NCBI GenBank assembly: GCA_029990175.1
Contig: JARKIP010000049.1
Span: 8,410,001 to 8,474,000 of the forward strand
Direction: 5' to 3'
DNA from: Petunia secreta
Lineage: Eukaryota; Streptophyta; Magnoliopsida; Solanales; Solanaceae
Length of the DNA stretch: 64,000 nucleotides
The notes under the pieces are model-generated. The model was not told where the DNA came from. It was given only the letters and a program-made list of their open reading frames with translations, and ran no database searches. The translations under genes were made by a program, and so were the position numbers. The stretch's first letter is position 1. Each line of letters begins with the position of its first letter. Below are positions 11,201 through 21,081 of this stretch, piece by piece.

Positions 11201-14200
11201 GCTTTTCCTTTGCCTCAAATTCATTTTAAGAACTTTCCTTTCTAATAACCATTTAAAATTTCTGAGGCTTCTGGTTGTTCTAAATCTCCTTTATAACTGT
11301 AGACTGGAGATTCTCGTTTTGAGAATCATGAACGCGTTCGGTATACTCGAGATCAGCTCCTGCAACTGAGGGAGGTAATATCCTTGTTAAAAAATGTTCA
11401 GCAGTGGTGTTTATTGGACTTTATTTTTCTGTATATAGAGATATGAAAACAAAACTGGCCTTTTTTACAGATAGGTATGACTTCGATGTAATGACTTCTA
11501 TGGAAAATTCAGGATTCTTCCATCATTTAGAACCCTCCCCCCCCCCCCCCCCCCCCCCTCCCAAAAAAAAAAAAAAAAGGTTTGATGGTGGATATATCAT
11601 GATTTATATGCTTGTCCTTGACTTTGGTGGTTGTTTTCTTCTAGGTGGTTATCATACAGTTACCTGAGGCTATCCTGCAAATCAAACAAGAAATTGAAGC
11701 TGAATTGTTTGGTGAAGATGCCTCTCGGGGTCATGTGGATACCAATGTGAGCTTCCTTCTGACTTGATTTTAGACTCAATCTAAAGTTCTGTATTAAAGC
11801 CCCCAGCCCCCCCCCCCCCCCCCCCACAACCCCCAACCCAACGGCAAAGAAGGAAAAAAGAAGAATAAATATTTGGCTCCGTTGGTAATTTTGTGACCCA
11901 TATTCTTATTCTTATTCTAATGCTTGTGTTTTGTGTTTTACTTTCTTACAGAGTTTATTTTGTGTTGCCTGATTACCCAATTTCAATTTGTCTCCCTGTA
12001 GGTTCAGGTTCAGTCTCAGAGTCGTTATTCTGAACCAGACAATCGTGATTGGCGTAATAGGTCAGCACAATATTCAGCACCCGTAGAGGAGAGATCATGG
12101 GAAGCACTTCGAGAAAACAGGGAAGGTGGCCGATTCGAGTCTAGACAGCAAGAAGGAAACCAGTATAATCGAGCTCAAATATCTGCCAATCAAGGGGTAA
12201 TTCATATCCTCATGATAGGTTTTCTGAATTGCGCATTTTGGAAAACATTTCATTACTGAGTTAAATAAGTTCTATTTTTTTATTCCTGCGTTTGTGCCAT
12301 CTAATGCAAGATCAGTTTCTTAATGAAGAAATATATTATACTTGATTATCACATCTCTTGCTCATGCCAGACAGGGATATCTAGTGAATAGTGATATTAT
12401 CTTATTGATAAGTTGGAGCATCAGTTAGAATAACTTCAGAGATATCTCTGTTTTCCTTACGTAGTGTCTCTTCCAGTTGTTTTTCCTGTTATGCTTATTC
12501 CTTGCACTTGCAATGGTTTCTTCTGTGTTCTGTCAAAGTTCAAACTACATTGTTTTCTTGTTGGTGCTATCTAGTACGTCAGATCTCTGAAACAGTTAAA
12601 TTGTTTGTGTGCCAGGGAGGCCCTGCTCCTACATTAATCAAAGCTGAGGTGCCATGGTCAGTCCGAAGGGGCAATCTTTCCGAGAATGATCGTGTCTTGA
12701 AGTCAGTTAAGGGGTAATCTTTCTTGAAACTCTTACTAATGCTTTTAACGATGTTTCGTTCTGTAGTTTGCGGCTATTTTCTTTCACCTCGTCTTTTCTA
12801 CCATTAAGGAATAGGAAATTATTAATTAAATATGGAAAGGGTTCATTCCTTCGTAAAGGTTAGAGTTTTAATAATTGTGTTATTAGATATAGGAATTACT
12901 TTCCTTTCTTTTGAGATTACTTTTCTTTCCCTCTCAGGATTACTTGTAAACACTGAATAATTTTCAATATGCTCGAGGGAATAATCAAGCAGTTCATTCC
13001 CAACATCTCTTATATTGTCATTCTTTACAAACTACCTTTTCTCAGATGTAAGGATGTGATTGCCGCTTAATCAATTACCAAAATCTAACGTGTATAAGCT
13101 GTCACTAGCCCATGGAACTACTCACTGTAAATAATAATATAAGGTTTTATATGGGTTCTAGTCTTAATATTGGTATCTATGACATTCTTGGTTACAAATG
13201 TTTTATCAGAGTATTGCTAATTCTTGTTAAGGTAAATCTTTTGATATGAGTATAGATGATTAGAAAATTATATCTATCTTGCAGTATACTTAACAAGTTG
13301 ACGCCAGAGAAATATGATCTTCTCAAAGGTCAATTAATAGATTCAGGGATAACAAGTGCAGACATTCTAAAGGTACTTCTATGTTTCAGATACTCCTATG
13401 TTTCTCTAGTGCCTTCTTATTCCTCATATGTCTTGGATAACTAATGTATTCTCTTTTCTATATTCTAGGGTGTAATCTCCTTGATATTTGACAAAGCCGT
13501 ACTGGAACCCACTTTCTGCCCTATGTATGCCCAGCTGTGTTCTGATCTCAATGAGAAGCTTCCTACATTTCCTTCTGATGAACCTGGTGGGAAAGAAATC
13601 ACTTTTAAGCGAGTTCTTCTAAATAATTGCCAAGAGGCATTTGAAGGTGCTGACAAACTGAGGGAAGAAGTGAGACAAATGACTGCTCCAGAGCAGGAGT
13701 CAGAACGCAAAGACAAAGAAAGGTTGGTCAAATTGCGCACTCTTGGAAACATACGTCTTATTGGGGAGCTTTTGAAGCAAAAGATGGTTCCTGAAAAGAT
13801 TGTTCATCACATTGTGCAGGTTGTTGATTTTTTCTATTAGCTTAATCTCCTCGTTCCTTGCTCTCTTAGATGTCTTCAATGTATCAATTTGTGTGGGAAA
13901 TGATCTTCCTGATCTTGTTAACAGGAACTATTAGGACAAGATCCCAAAAGTTGTCCAGAGGAAGAGAACGTGGAAGCTATATGTCAGTTCTTCAACACCA
14001 TCGGTAAGCAGCTTGATGAGAGACAGAAATCAAGGCACATCAATGATATTTACTTTAACCGGTTGAAGGAATTATCAACAAACCCTCAGCTGGAACCGCG
14101 ACTAAGGTTTATGGTGCGTGATGTGCTGGATTTACGTGCCAATAGATGGGTCCCTAGGCGGGAAGAGGTGATGCACCATTGTTTATGTAGTAGTTAACTG

Positions 14201-15273
14201 GTTAAGTCCTAGGCTTCTTTCTTATGATGTATTAACTTCCTTTCTTGTAGGTTAAAGCCAAAACCATCAATGAGATTCACTCTGAAGCAGAGAAGACCTT
14301 GGGGTTGCGTCCTGGTGCTGCCGCAAACATTAGTAGGTCTCGAGGTGTTGCTCCAGGTGCTCAAGGGAATTTGGGTCCTGGCGGCTTCCCCATTAATCGA
14401 CCTGGCACTGGTGGTATGATGCCAGGAATGCCAGGAGCAAGAAAGATGCCTGGTATGCCAGGAATGGATAATGACAACTGGGAGGTTCCTAGGTCACGGT
14501 CGATGCCGAGAGGTGTTCAGCCACAATTGATCGGCAAGTCACCCTCCTTGAACACAAAACTTCTGCCTCAGGGCAGCGGTGGCATCATGAGTGGCAGGAG
14601 TAGCGCCCTCTTGCAAGGTAGTGGTGGGCCTCCTGTCCGTCCTTCAGGCTATGCTTCTGGAATGGAGCCTGTATCACAAGTTCCTGGACCGGTTAGGCCA
14701 TCTCCGACAGCTACTGCTTTCCCAGTTGCTGAGAAACCTCAGGCTCCAGCTGCAAAGTCGAATTCTGAAGAACTGAAGAGAAAAACAGTCTCTCTTTTGG
14801 AGGAATATTTTAGTGTCCGGCTTTTGGATGAAGCTTTGCAGTGCATTGAGGAACTCAAATCCCCTGCCTTCCATCCCGAGGTTGTCAAAGAGACCATATC
14901 GCTTGGACTGGACAAAAGCCCACCACGTGTTGAACCAGTTGCAAAACTTCTCGAATACTTGTTTGCTAAGAAGGTTTTTAGTGCAACAGACTTGGGCACT
15001 GGATGCTTGAACTTTGCTTCTCTATTGGATGATCTTGCCATGGATTTACCAAAAGCACCAGCGAATTTCGGGGAGATAGTTGCAAGGCTAGTTTTGACAG
15101 GGGCGTTGGACTTCAAGTTGGTCAATGAGATCCTGAAAAAGGTAACGGATGACCTATACCAGAAAGACTTATTTGCAGCTATCATGGGAGTTATTAGCTC
15201 TAGCCCTACGGGTCAAGGACTATTAGATTCACAGACGCCTGATGTTGAAGCCTGCAAAAATCTTTTCCAGTGA
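8268..15273 (+). CDS. Eukaryotic translation initiation factor iso4G, complete gene
   Basis: Scaffold of the plant eIF(iso)4F cap-binding complex; it bridges eIF(iso)4E, eIF4A and eIF3 in cytoplasmic translation initiation. Exons: 8268-8399, 11303-11374, 11645-11746, 12002-12196, 12616-12713, 13285-13372, 13469-13819, 13925-14167, 14251-15273. All introns are GT-AG and all phases match, giving 767 residues, close to the roughly 780 of Arabidopsis eIFiso4G1. The N-terminus MQADQTVISLRPGGGG is typical. The eIF4E-binding motif YTRDQLL is at residues 58-64. The MIF4G domain spans about residues 195-420, then a Gly/Met/Pro-rich linker (GGMMPGMPGARKMPGMPGM), then an MA3 domain from about residue 600 (EELKRKTVSLLEEYF). 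Intron 1 is 2.9 kb and filled with SINEs. No coding damage is seen. Confidence 0.96.
8635..8750 (+). repeat. TS-family SINE (3' portion)
   Basis: Starts TAGCTGAGGGTCTATCGG and passes GTCTCTCCACC and GCGTACATCCCAGC to a GGGTATGTTCTTGTT end, the TS SINE 3' half. Short flanking similarity GATTAATT occurs on both sides. The tRNA-related head is missing. Confidence 0.8.
8905..9017 (-). repeat. TS-family SINE, opposite orientation
   Basis: Reverse complement of the neighbouring copy: CAACAACAACATACCCAGTG ... GGGGTCTGAGAAGGGTGAG ... GATAGACCCTCAGCTAG. It lies 154 bases from the plus copy, forming a potential hairpin in the intron. Confidence 0.82.
9330..9445 (+). repeat. Possible SINE-derived fragment
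   Basis: AGCTGACCCCAACTAGTCC followed by GGGATCAAATTACAGTTGAT resembles a dispersed Solanaceae retroposon 3' end (CCCCAACTTGTTTGGGATTG type). The assignment rests on memory of the motif only. Confidence 0.4.
11537..11558 (+). repeat. C22 run followed by A16 in an eIF(iso)4G intron
   Basis: Homopolymer C tract, then TCCC and a 16-A run, inside intron 2. A second C tract (C19) is at 11807-11825 in intron 3. Confidence 0.9.
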
Positions 15274-15755
15274 AGCTTAACTCCTTGCTTGGAGAAGTGA
15301 TGTATCATCATAAGTTGGAAATGCTCACTCACATTCTCTTGCAATGACGTTGCCTAAAGCCCAGTGAAGCAGAGCAACTGTATCACAAGTTTTTCATAAT
15401 CGGAACGATGAAGAACTGGTAACCTTAAGTGAGTTGTATACTTTTCCAAGGTGTCTTCATTAGATGAAGAAAGACATTTTTGCGACATGGTAAATTATAT
15501 GCCATATTTTCGAGGTAACGGGCTGCAGCAGCCCAGCTGTTTTGTATTCCATTAGTTTTTTGTTTATTTTTTACCCTTGACTTGCTAAATTAAGTTTTGT
15601 CAAACTTGTGAGTTCATAAATGCAACTATTCCTACCTTTACACCATTTTGAAATTTGAGAACAGAAGTTTGCCTTTCATTTTGTCCCGTTTGACAAGTCT
15701 ATTTGCTCTTGTTATTTTTTACATTTCTTTTTTGTTAAGTAGGTGTCAGTGGTTC
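15274..15755 (+). other. eIF(iso)4G 3' UTR and downstream DNA
   Basis: Non-coding sequence after the stop. A transcript end somewhere near 15560-15640 is likely. No other feature was seen. Confidence 0.5.
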
Positions 15756-16345
15756 CTTTATATGGGCTCGTTTGCAAAAATATGGCACGGGAAGCAATGG
15801 TTTGCTTTTTTGCACGCGCTAAGAGATGGTTTGCAAAAATGCCCCCGTTAAGATTTAATGAAAAAAATTCGGGGCCAAGACTTCCCGTTATATTTTTCCG
15901 TTTGTCAACACTTATCCCTTCAAATTTTGGCAATAGGCAATACTTGCCGCACTAGAAATTTTGGCAATAGGCAATACTTGCCGCACTAGGCCGTAAGTCT
16001 TGACAATTGCCAAGACTTGCTATTGACCCCTACTCGATTTTCCAACACTTGCACGACAAGTATTGGCAATAGGCAACACTTACTGCACTGCGTCGTAAGT
16101 CTTGACAATTGTCAAGACTTGCCCCTTCCAGTTTTCCCTGCATTCTCGCCGTATAACTTGAAGTATTGGCAAAACAACACTTGTCCCTGAAGTATAGCTA
16201 ATTGCCAAGACTTACAAAGTTTTTACCTTGAAGTCTTGGCTTGCGGACTAAATAAGAGCATTTTGCTAAAACATTTCTTAGCGCGGGTAATTTTGTAAAA
16301 CCACTCCTTATGGAGGGCATATGGTGAAATTTTTTGCTTTATATG
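15756..16345. mobile_element. Non-autonomous MULE-like element with long inverted termini
   Basis: CTTTATATG occurs at both edges (15756-15764 and 16337-16345), fitting a 9-bp Mutator-type target duplication. The termini are long imperfect inverted repeats: 15815-15842 (CGCGCTAAGAGATGGTTTGC...) pairs with about 16258-16286, and the pairing extends outward. The interior has a tandem 32-bp unit ATTTTGGCAATAGGCAATAC... (two copies at 15927-15990) and repeated AAGTCTTGACAATT words. No transposase is encoded. Exact ends are uncertain by some ten bases because flank similarity extends beyond CTTTATATG. Confidence 0.65.
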
Positions 16346-17497
16346 AGCTAAATGCAAACCCAAGACTATCTTTTGAGGAATTTATGCTGGGTAGCCAATT
16401 TTGAGTGTTCATTGATAGGTAGCGAGTTGTTGAAACGTTTTATATCCAACTGCTCGAACTCCGGGATATTTTCTATAATTGGAAGTGAAAGATCCTGATT
16501 TTTGGGTGGAAATTTGGAATTTTGAGTTTGAGAATATCGATGTTTTTCCCTAAAAACAGGATTTTTCGCTTCGACCTCCTAGACATCTTCTGTCCCCACT
16601 TATATATTATTCTTTTCGTCAATTCAAGAATTCCCAATGGATAAACATAAGACTATCTGATAGGCTATGTAATAAAATGCTATGTTGTAGGAGTTTACAA
16701 TTATATATATGCTCTTGCATTTCGATCGACACATTGTTTTCTGATTCATGGTTCATGTACTTGAGTTTCTATTTTGTGATTGTACTATACCATTATTTAA
16801 AAGAAATGGTCCATCAAGCTGTATGTTAAGACTATCGTATGATCAAACATGTAAAAAACTTTTGTTTGAAACGTCATGTGGGAGTTGCTTAATGTAAGTG
16901 CATTTTTATCATTGAATACTTAAGTTATGTGGGAGTTGCTTATGTAAATGCAATATTATCATTAAATACGTTGATACTTATATTATTTACTACTAATACG
17001 CATGTTTTATAGTACATTTTATCAGAAATTGGCATAATTTATATCTCCATCCTAACATCGCAGTGCAACTTTTATATTTTGTTAATCTCTTCTATCAGTA
17101 ATTCATGAATTACGACTGAGTCCTAATGGTCTGCCTTGTTGCTTTTTTATTATTGGTAATATATATATACATGATAAAAGCTTTTCAATAAGTCAAAGCT
17201 GACGTACGTTGGTAAACTATCTTTCATTGAACAATTTAGCTTTTATGCGTCCAGGAAAGGCAGCGCACTAAAATTATTATTGATATGAATTTTGTTGTTA
17301 GCAATGAAGCTAACAAAGACTGCAAAAGCTCCAAATTTGCACAAAGTACATATACATCGAGTCTGAAGTCTTCGTGTATATAACACTTGAATACTCTACT
17401 CTATATCTAGGAGTACTTATCTAAAGGAGTTATTACTTGTTCGAGTCTGAGTTGATGTTGCTCTAGTCGAAGCCAAGTGTACTTAAAATACCAGGCA
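16346..17497. other. Intergenic DNA with a short direct repeat
   Basis: No gene seen. An imperfect direct repeat of about 50 bp (ATGTGGGAGTTGCTTA...TTATCATT) occupies 16875-16919 and 16926-16969. The rest is AT-rich unique sequence. Confidence 0.55.
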
Positions 17498-17505
17498 GTC
17501 GCAGG

Positions 17506-18139
17506 CAAGAGCGGCCCGTCAAAACTTGTGGCCTAAAGCCAAAGTTCAACGAGAGGCTTTATCGATATGTCTTTAACGATTTGTTGGTTAAATTCATAAC
17601 ATCTTTAAACAAAAAATGTGTACCTCTACAAATATCAATTTGCTTACGCGTACAAGAGAAAACAAAAGAGTAGCATCCTTTTTCCCTAAAGAGAGCTCCT
17701 GTACGTAATAATAATTTTGTAATTTTGTAATTTGAAGCTAACCACCTGATATGTAAAAATGAATCAACTCATTAAGAAAAGGACAAGCTCGCTTTGGAAT
17801 CTTGCGCGGGGGGGGGGGGGGGGGGGGGGGCGAGTTTAAGAAAAGTGCTGCGAATTTGAGGGGTTGCGATTAGAGAAGTTCTATGAATTTGCAAAAAGAA
17901 AAATATATAAATAAATAAATAAATAATAAAGAGCTGCTCTTCAAGTTTGAAACGTGAGTTAACAAAGCAGGTGTTTTAATTTTGTTTTTTCATTTGGATT
18001 TTCATTAGAGTTGTTTTACTGGTGGCCTAGATTAGTCCAATATGGTTTTGGACGTATAGTTTTGGGCTGGAAAAGGGGCCTTTTTAATTTTGGGGCCTAA
18101 AGCACAGACCTTACTGGCCTTACCATTGGGCCGGCCCTG
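17506..18139. mobile_element. Non-autonomous hAT element with 8-bp target duplication
   Basis: The 8-bp word GTCGCAGG is repeated exactly at 17498-17505 and 18140-18147. The element starts CAAGAGCGGCCCG and ends GGGCCGGCCCTG, imperfect inverted termini, and GTGGCCTAAAGCC near the left end pairs with GGGGCCTAAAGC near the right. A G23 run is at 17808-17830. There is no transposase reading frame, so it depends on an autonomous hAT elsewhere. Confidence 0.88.
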
Positions 18140-18408
18140 GTCGCAGGCCTCGTACCTATGACTGCACCAACCCACAAATCAAGCATTGCGTTGTTACCAC
18201 CCGACCCAAGCATGGGACAGCATGGTGCAAATACACAAGTGAAGTTCGCTCCTCAATCTTCCCTTAGACTAGGTAATCATCTGGACAATTTAAAAATATT
18301 GGCGTCGAATCAAATTCATCGGATACTACGATGAATTCCGATATACTATGCTTTCAGCTTACTCTGAATTTTATGTGTTATTAGTATTTTCTGTGTATCT
18401 TGAGTATG

Positions 18409-20495
18409 CACTACTAGAAATCAATAATTTAACGAGGGAGAGTGTCGAGGGACTTGCCTCTCCAAACGCGTGATGGAGAGGGAATTCCCTAGTAAGTGGT
18501 CCCTCGGAATTCGGCTCGTAGCAGAGTATTTTTGGCGAGGGAATTCCTTCTCAAGCTGTTGTGTAGGGCCAATTTTATATATTGTGTCAGATTAATACAG
18601 CTAACGATTTCCCTCGTCAAATGCAGGAGAGAGAAAAATTTCTTTAACTTAGCGAGGGAATTCCCTCTCCAAGTGTGAAATATATTTGTGTACGCAGTAT
18701 TGGCTAGGGAATTGGAGAGGGAATTGGAGAGGGAATTCCATCTCCAAGTGTAAAAATTATATATTTTTATTTTACTTTGCTAGGGAATTCCCTCTCCAAT
18801 TGCATTAAAAATATTTTTCATGAGGCAAATGGCTAGGGAATTCCCTCTCCAAATATAGTGTACCTGAAACACAAAAATCAGTAACAATACAAAGCAGCAC
18901 AGCAACAACAGCATATATGTATATATACATGTACATTCAAATCAGCAAAACACCAAAACATTCTAAATACCACAACCTGTCTAATCCGGACAATTAAACA
19001 AGTGTACATACATGTTTTATACCAACTAACACAAACAAATAAAACGCTAAAGTACGTATAAACAATCCTAAACACATCCAACTTTCAAGTTTAATTCGAC
19101 ACAAAAACAACAAACTTCCGAGGATCATTTTCATTTCCCCTTCCCATAATATAGTTCGCCATCAAGGACTCCAATTTTGCCATCTTTTCACGGTCAGCTT
19201 GGCGTTCAAGATCTTGTTCAGCTAGCCTTTTCTCTATCTCTTCACGTTCCTTTTCCTGTTCTGCTAGCCTTTTCTCTATCTCTTCACGTTCCTTATCTTG
19301 TTCCACTAGCCTTTTCTCCATGTCATCGAATTTAGCTTGCAAAACTGGATCCACATTTTGTGTAGCAGCAGAAGAAGAGGAAGAAGATGCGTAAGCATTA
19401 ATAATACCTATTCTTGACGGGCTCTTGTAAAGCGCTCAATCCCATCTACGAATGATTTCCGCAAACCCATATTTTCATAAAATCTATTATACATCCAACT
19501 ACAATTTTCACCGGATTCCATCTACACAAAGGGTATAAATAAATATATTTAGAAAAAGCCAATAAAGTATATCACTTTTACACTAGTTGTTTTTAAATTT
19601 TATTACTTTTGCTAATTAAACCTTCCCTCGTTCACTAATCAACCACTATTATGCACAACTGAATTTTTCAATTACAACTATTTCCATATCATTCAAATTT
19701 GAGGGATAATAATACTAAAAATTATTCAATAATTTTCTAAGACTATATATTTCCAAATTATTTTTCTAAGGCTAAACAAGTATTTCTAAATTATTTTCTA
19801 AATTTTTTAAACTAAGGCTAAACAACTAATTCCAAATTATTTTTCAATTACAATAATTTCCTAATTATATTTCTTTCTCAAATCACAATTAGGATAACAA
19901 TTCCCAAGCATTCATCCACAATAAAATTTCACGAATTTATGTGATAAAACTAATTCATTATAGGGTTCCATAACAATAAAAATCATAGAAGCATAAAAAA
20001 AGTGTAATAGAAATATTTACCTTAATGGGGACGGGCTTGCAATGGGTTGAACGGAAAAAAAAATTGGAATCGCCGGGGAGAGGGACGAGCCGGAGACAGG
20101 CAGCGATGGGGAAAGGGAATTTTGTTTGGGGGAGAAGAGTTCTGTGTATTGTGTGCGTTTTGGCAAGGTGAAGGAGTGTTGTTTTTATTTACTATACGGA
20201 GAAGGTAATCCCTCGCCGTTTACCTGACACGTCTGACTGCTTTTATTGGAGAGGAAATTCCATCTCCAATAAAAGTTCCTCTCCAATAAAAGCAGTGAAA
20301 TCCCTCTCCAATCAGGAAAGAGAAAATTTTCTCCTTCAGCCTGGCAAGGGAATTCCCAAGCCGATGTTAATTTTTTTTATTTTTTCGTTCGGGCGGGTGA
20401 AAGTACATGTTTGGCAAGGAATTCCTTCTCCAATTTTTGGAGAAGGAATTTCCTCTCCAAACAGTCCCTCGAAATAACATTTATTTCTAGTAGTG
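18409..20495. mobile_element. Non-autonomous CACTA (En/Spm) transposon
   Basis: The left terminus CACTACTAGAAATC at 18409 and the right terminus ATTTCTAGTAGTG ending at 20495 are inverted repeats with the CACTA signature. The 3-bp duplication ATG flanks both ends (18406-18408, 20496-20498). Subterminal regions carry many copies, in both orientations, of GGGAATTCCCTCTCCAA-type words (18470-18855 and 20220-20465), the expected transposase-binding arrays. At 2.09 kb it is far shorter than autonomous CACTAs and holds only a shrunken gene on the minus strand. Confidence 0.95.
19091..19521 (-). pseudogene. Residual CACTA gene: transposase-associated domain plus coiled-coil tail
   Basis: From an ATG at 19521-19519 (minus) one frame reads MESGENCSWMYNRFYENMG and KSFVDGIERF, the pattern of the plant transposase-associated domain (W-M-Y-x-R ... 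F-V-x-G-I/V-E-x-F) at the N-terminus of CACTA TNP2 proteins. That frame stops at about 19408. The adjacent frame continues through a serine run, then VDPVLQAKFDDMEKRL and three EKRLAEQ heptad-type repeats to a stop at 19091. The two parts look like an internal deletion fusing N-terminal and C-terminal portions; the catalytic centre is absent. A short intron joining the two frames is possible. Confidence 0.65.
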
Positions 20496-20578
20496 ATGTT
20501 TGAATGCTTCCTAACAGTATTTCATTGTTTTGATATTGTCATTTTGCCTCTCTGGAATGTGTTTCACACTGATGTTAG

Positions 20579-20694
20579 TTAGCTGAGGGTCTATCGGAAA
20601 CAGTCTCTCTACCTTGGTGGAGGTAAGTTCCGCGTACATCTCACCCTCCCCAGACCCTACCTTGGTGGGATACCAAGGGTTATGTTGTTGTACA
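20579..20694 (+). repeat. TS-family SINE (3' portion)
   Basis: Starts TAGCTGAGGGTCTATCGG and runs through GTCTCTCTACC, GCGTACATCTCACCC and CCCCAGACCCTACC to TATGTTGTTGTA. It lies between the CACTA element and the 3' end of the minus-strand gene. The tRNA-like head is absent. Confidence 0.85.
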
Positions 20695-21081
20695 TCCTAG
20701 GCACTCAAATTCATCTCCGTTAATGGGTATTCATTCACCATTTCCTGCACCAGGTGGTATAAACTAAACTCCAGCAACCTGCTAGAAGAACTCATCATTG
20801 AGTTCTCATGAAATCAGTGTAGAATCCAACAGAGAACGCAAACTCCCTGCTTGACCAGAAAACAGCTGAAGATATATGCTATTTAATGTAGAGAACGAAT
20901 TATATGGACTACATCTTGTTCCTAGGAATCTAATATATAGTGTGCACATATTACATGTATAAGAAGTTCCTTTATGCAAATAGAGAAAACATAAGCCCTA
21001 CATGTCAACAGACAAATTGACCCAGTGTGAGGCCAGTTCCAGTTCAACATGCCAGCAACAGGGTGGATAGAAAAGGATGGA
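20695..21081 (-). other. 3' UTR/downstream region of the minus-strand gene
   Basis: AT-rich non-coding sequence between the SINE at 20579-20694 and the stop codon at 21082-21084. No further feature was recognised. Confidence 0.45.

Larger units (their letters stand above)
8400..11302 (+). other. Intron 1 of eIF(iso)4G
   Basis: A 2.9-kb GT-AG intron. It holds two inverted TS SINEs (8635-8750 and 8905-9017), a possible third SINE-like piece around 9330-9445, and a C17 run at 9771-9787 followed by A-rich sequence. The rest is T-rich intron without recognisable coding. Confidence 0.85.

Noticed and set aside
14739..15185. 148-codon minus-strand reading frame
   Set aside because: Shadow of the eIF(iso)4G last exon; no family resemblance.
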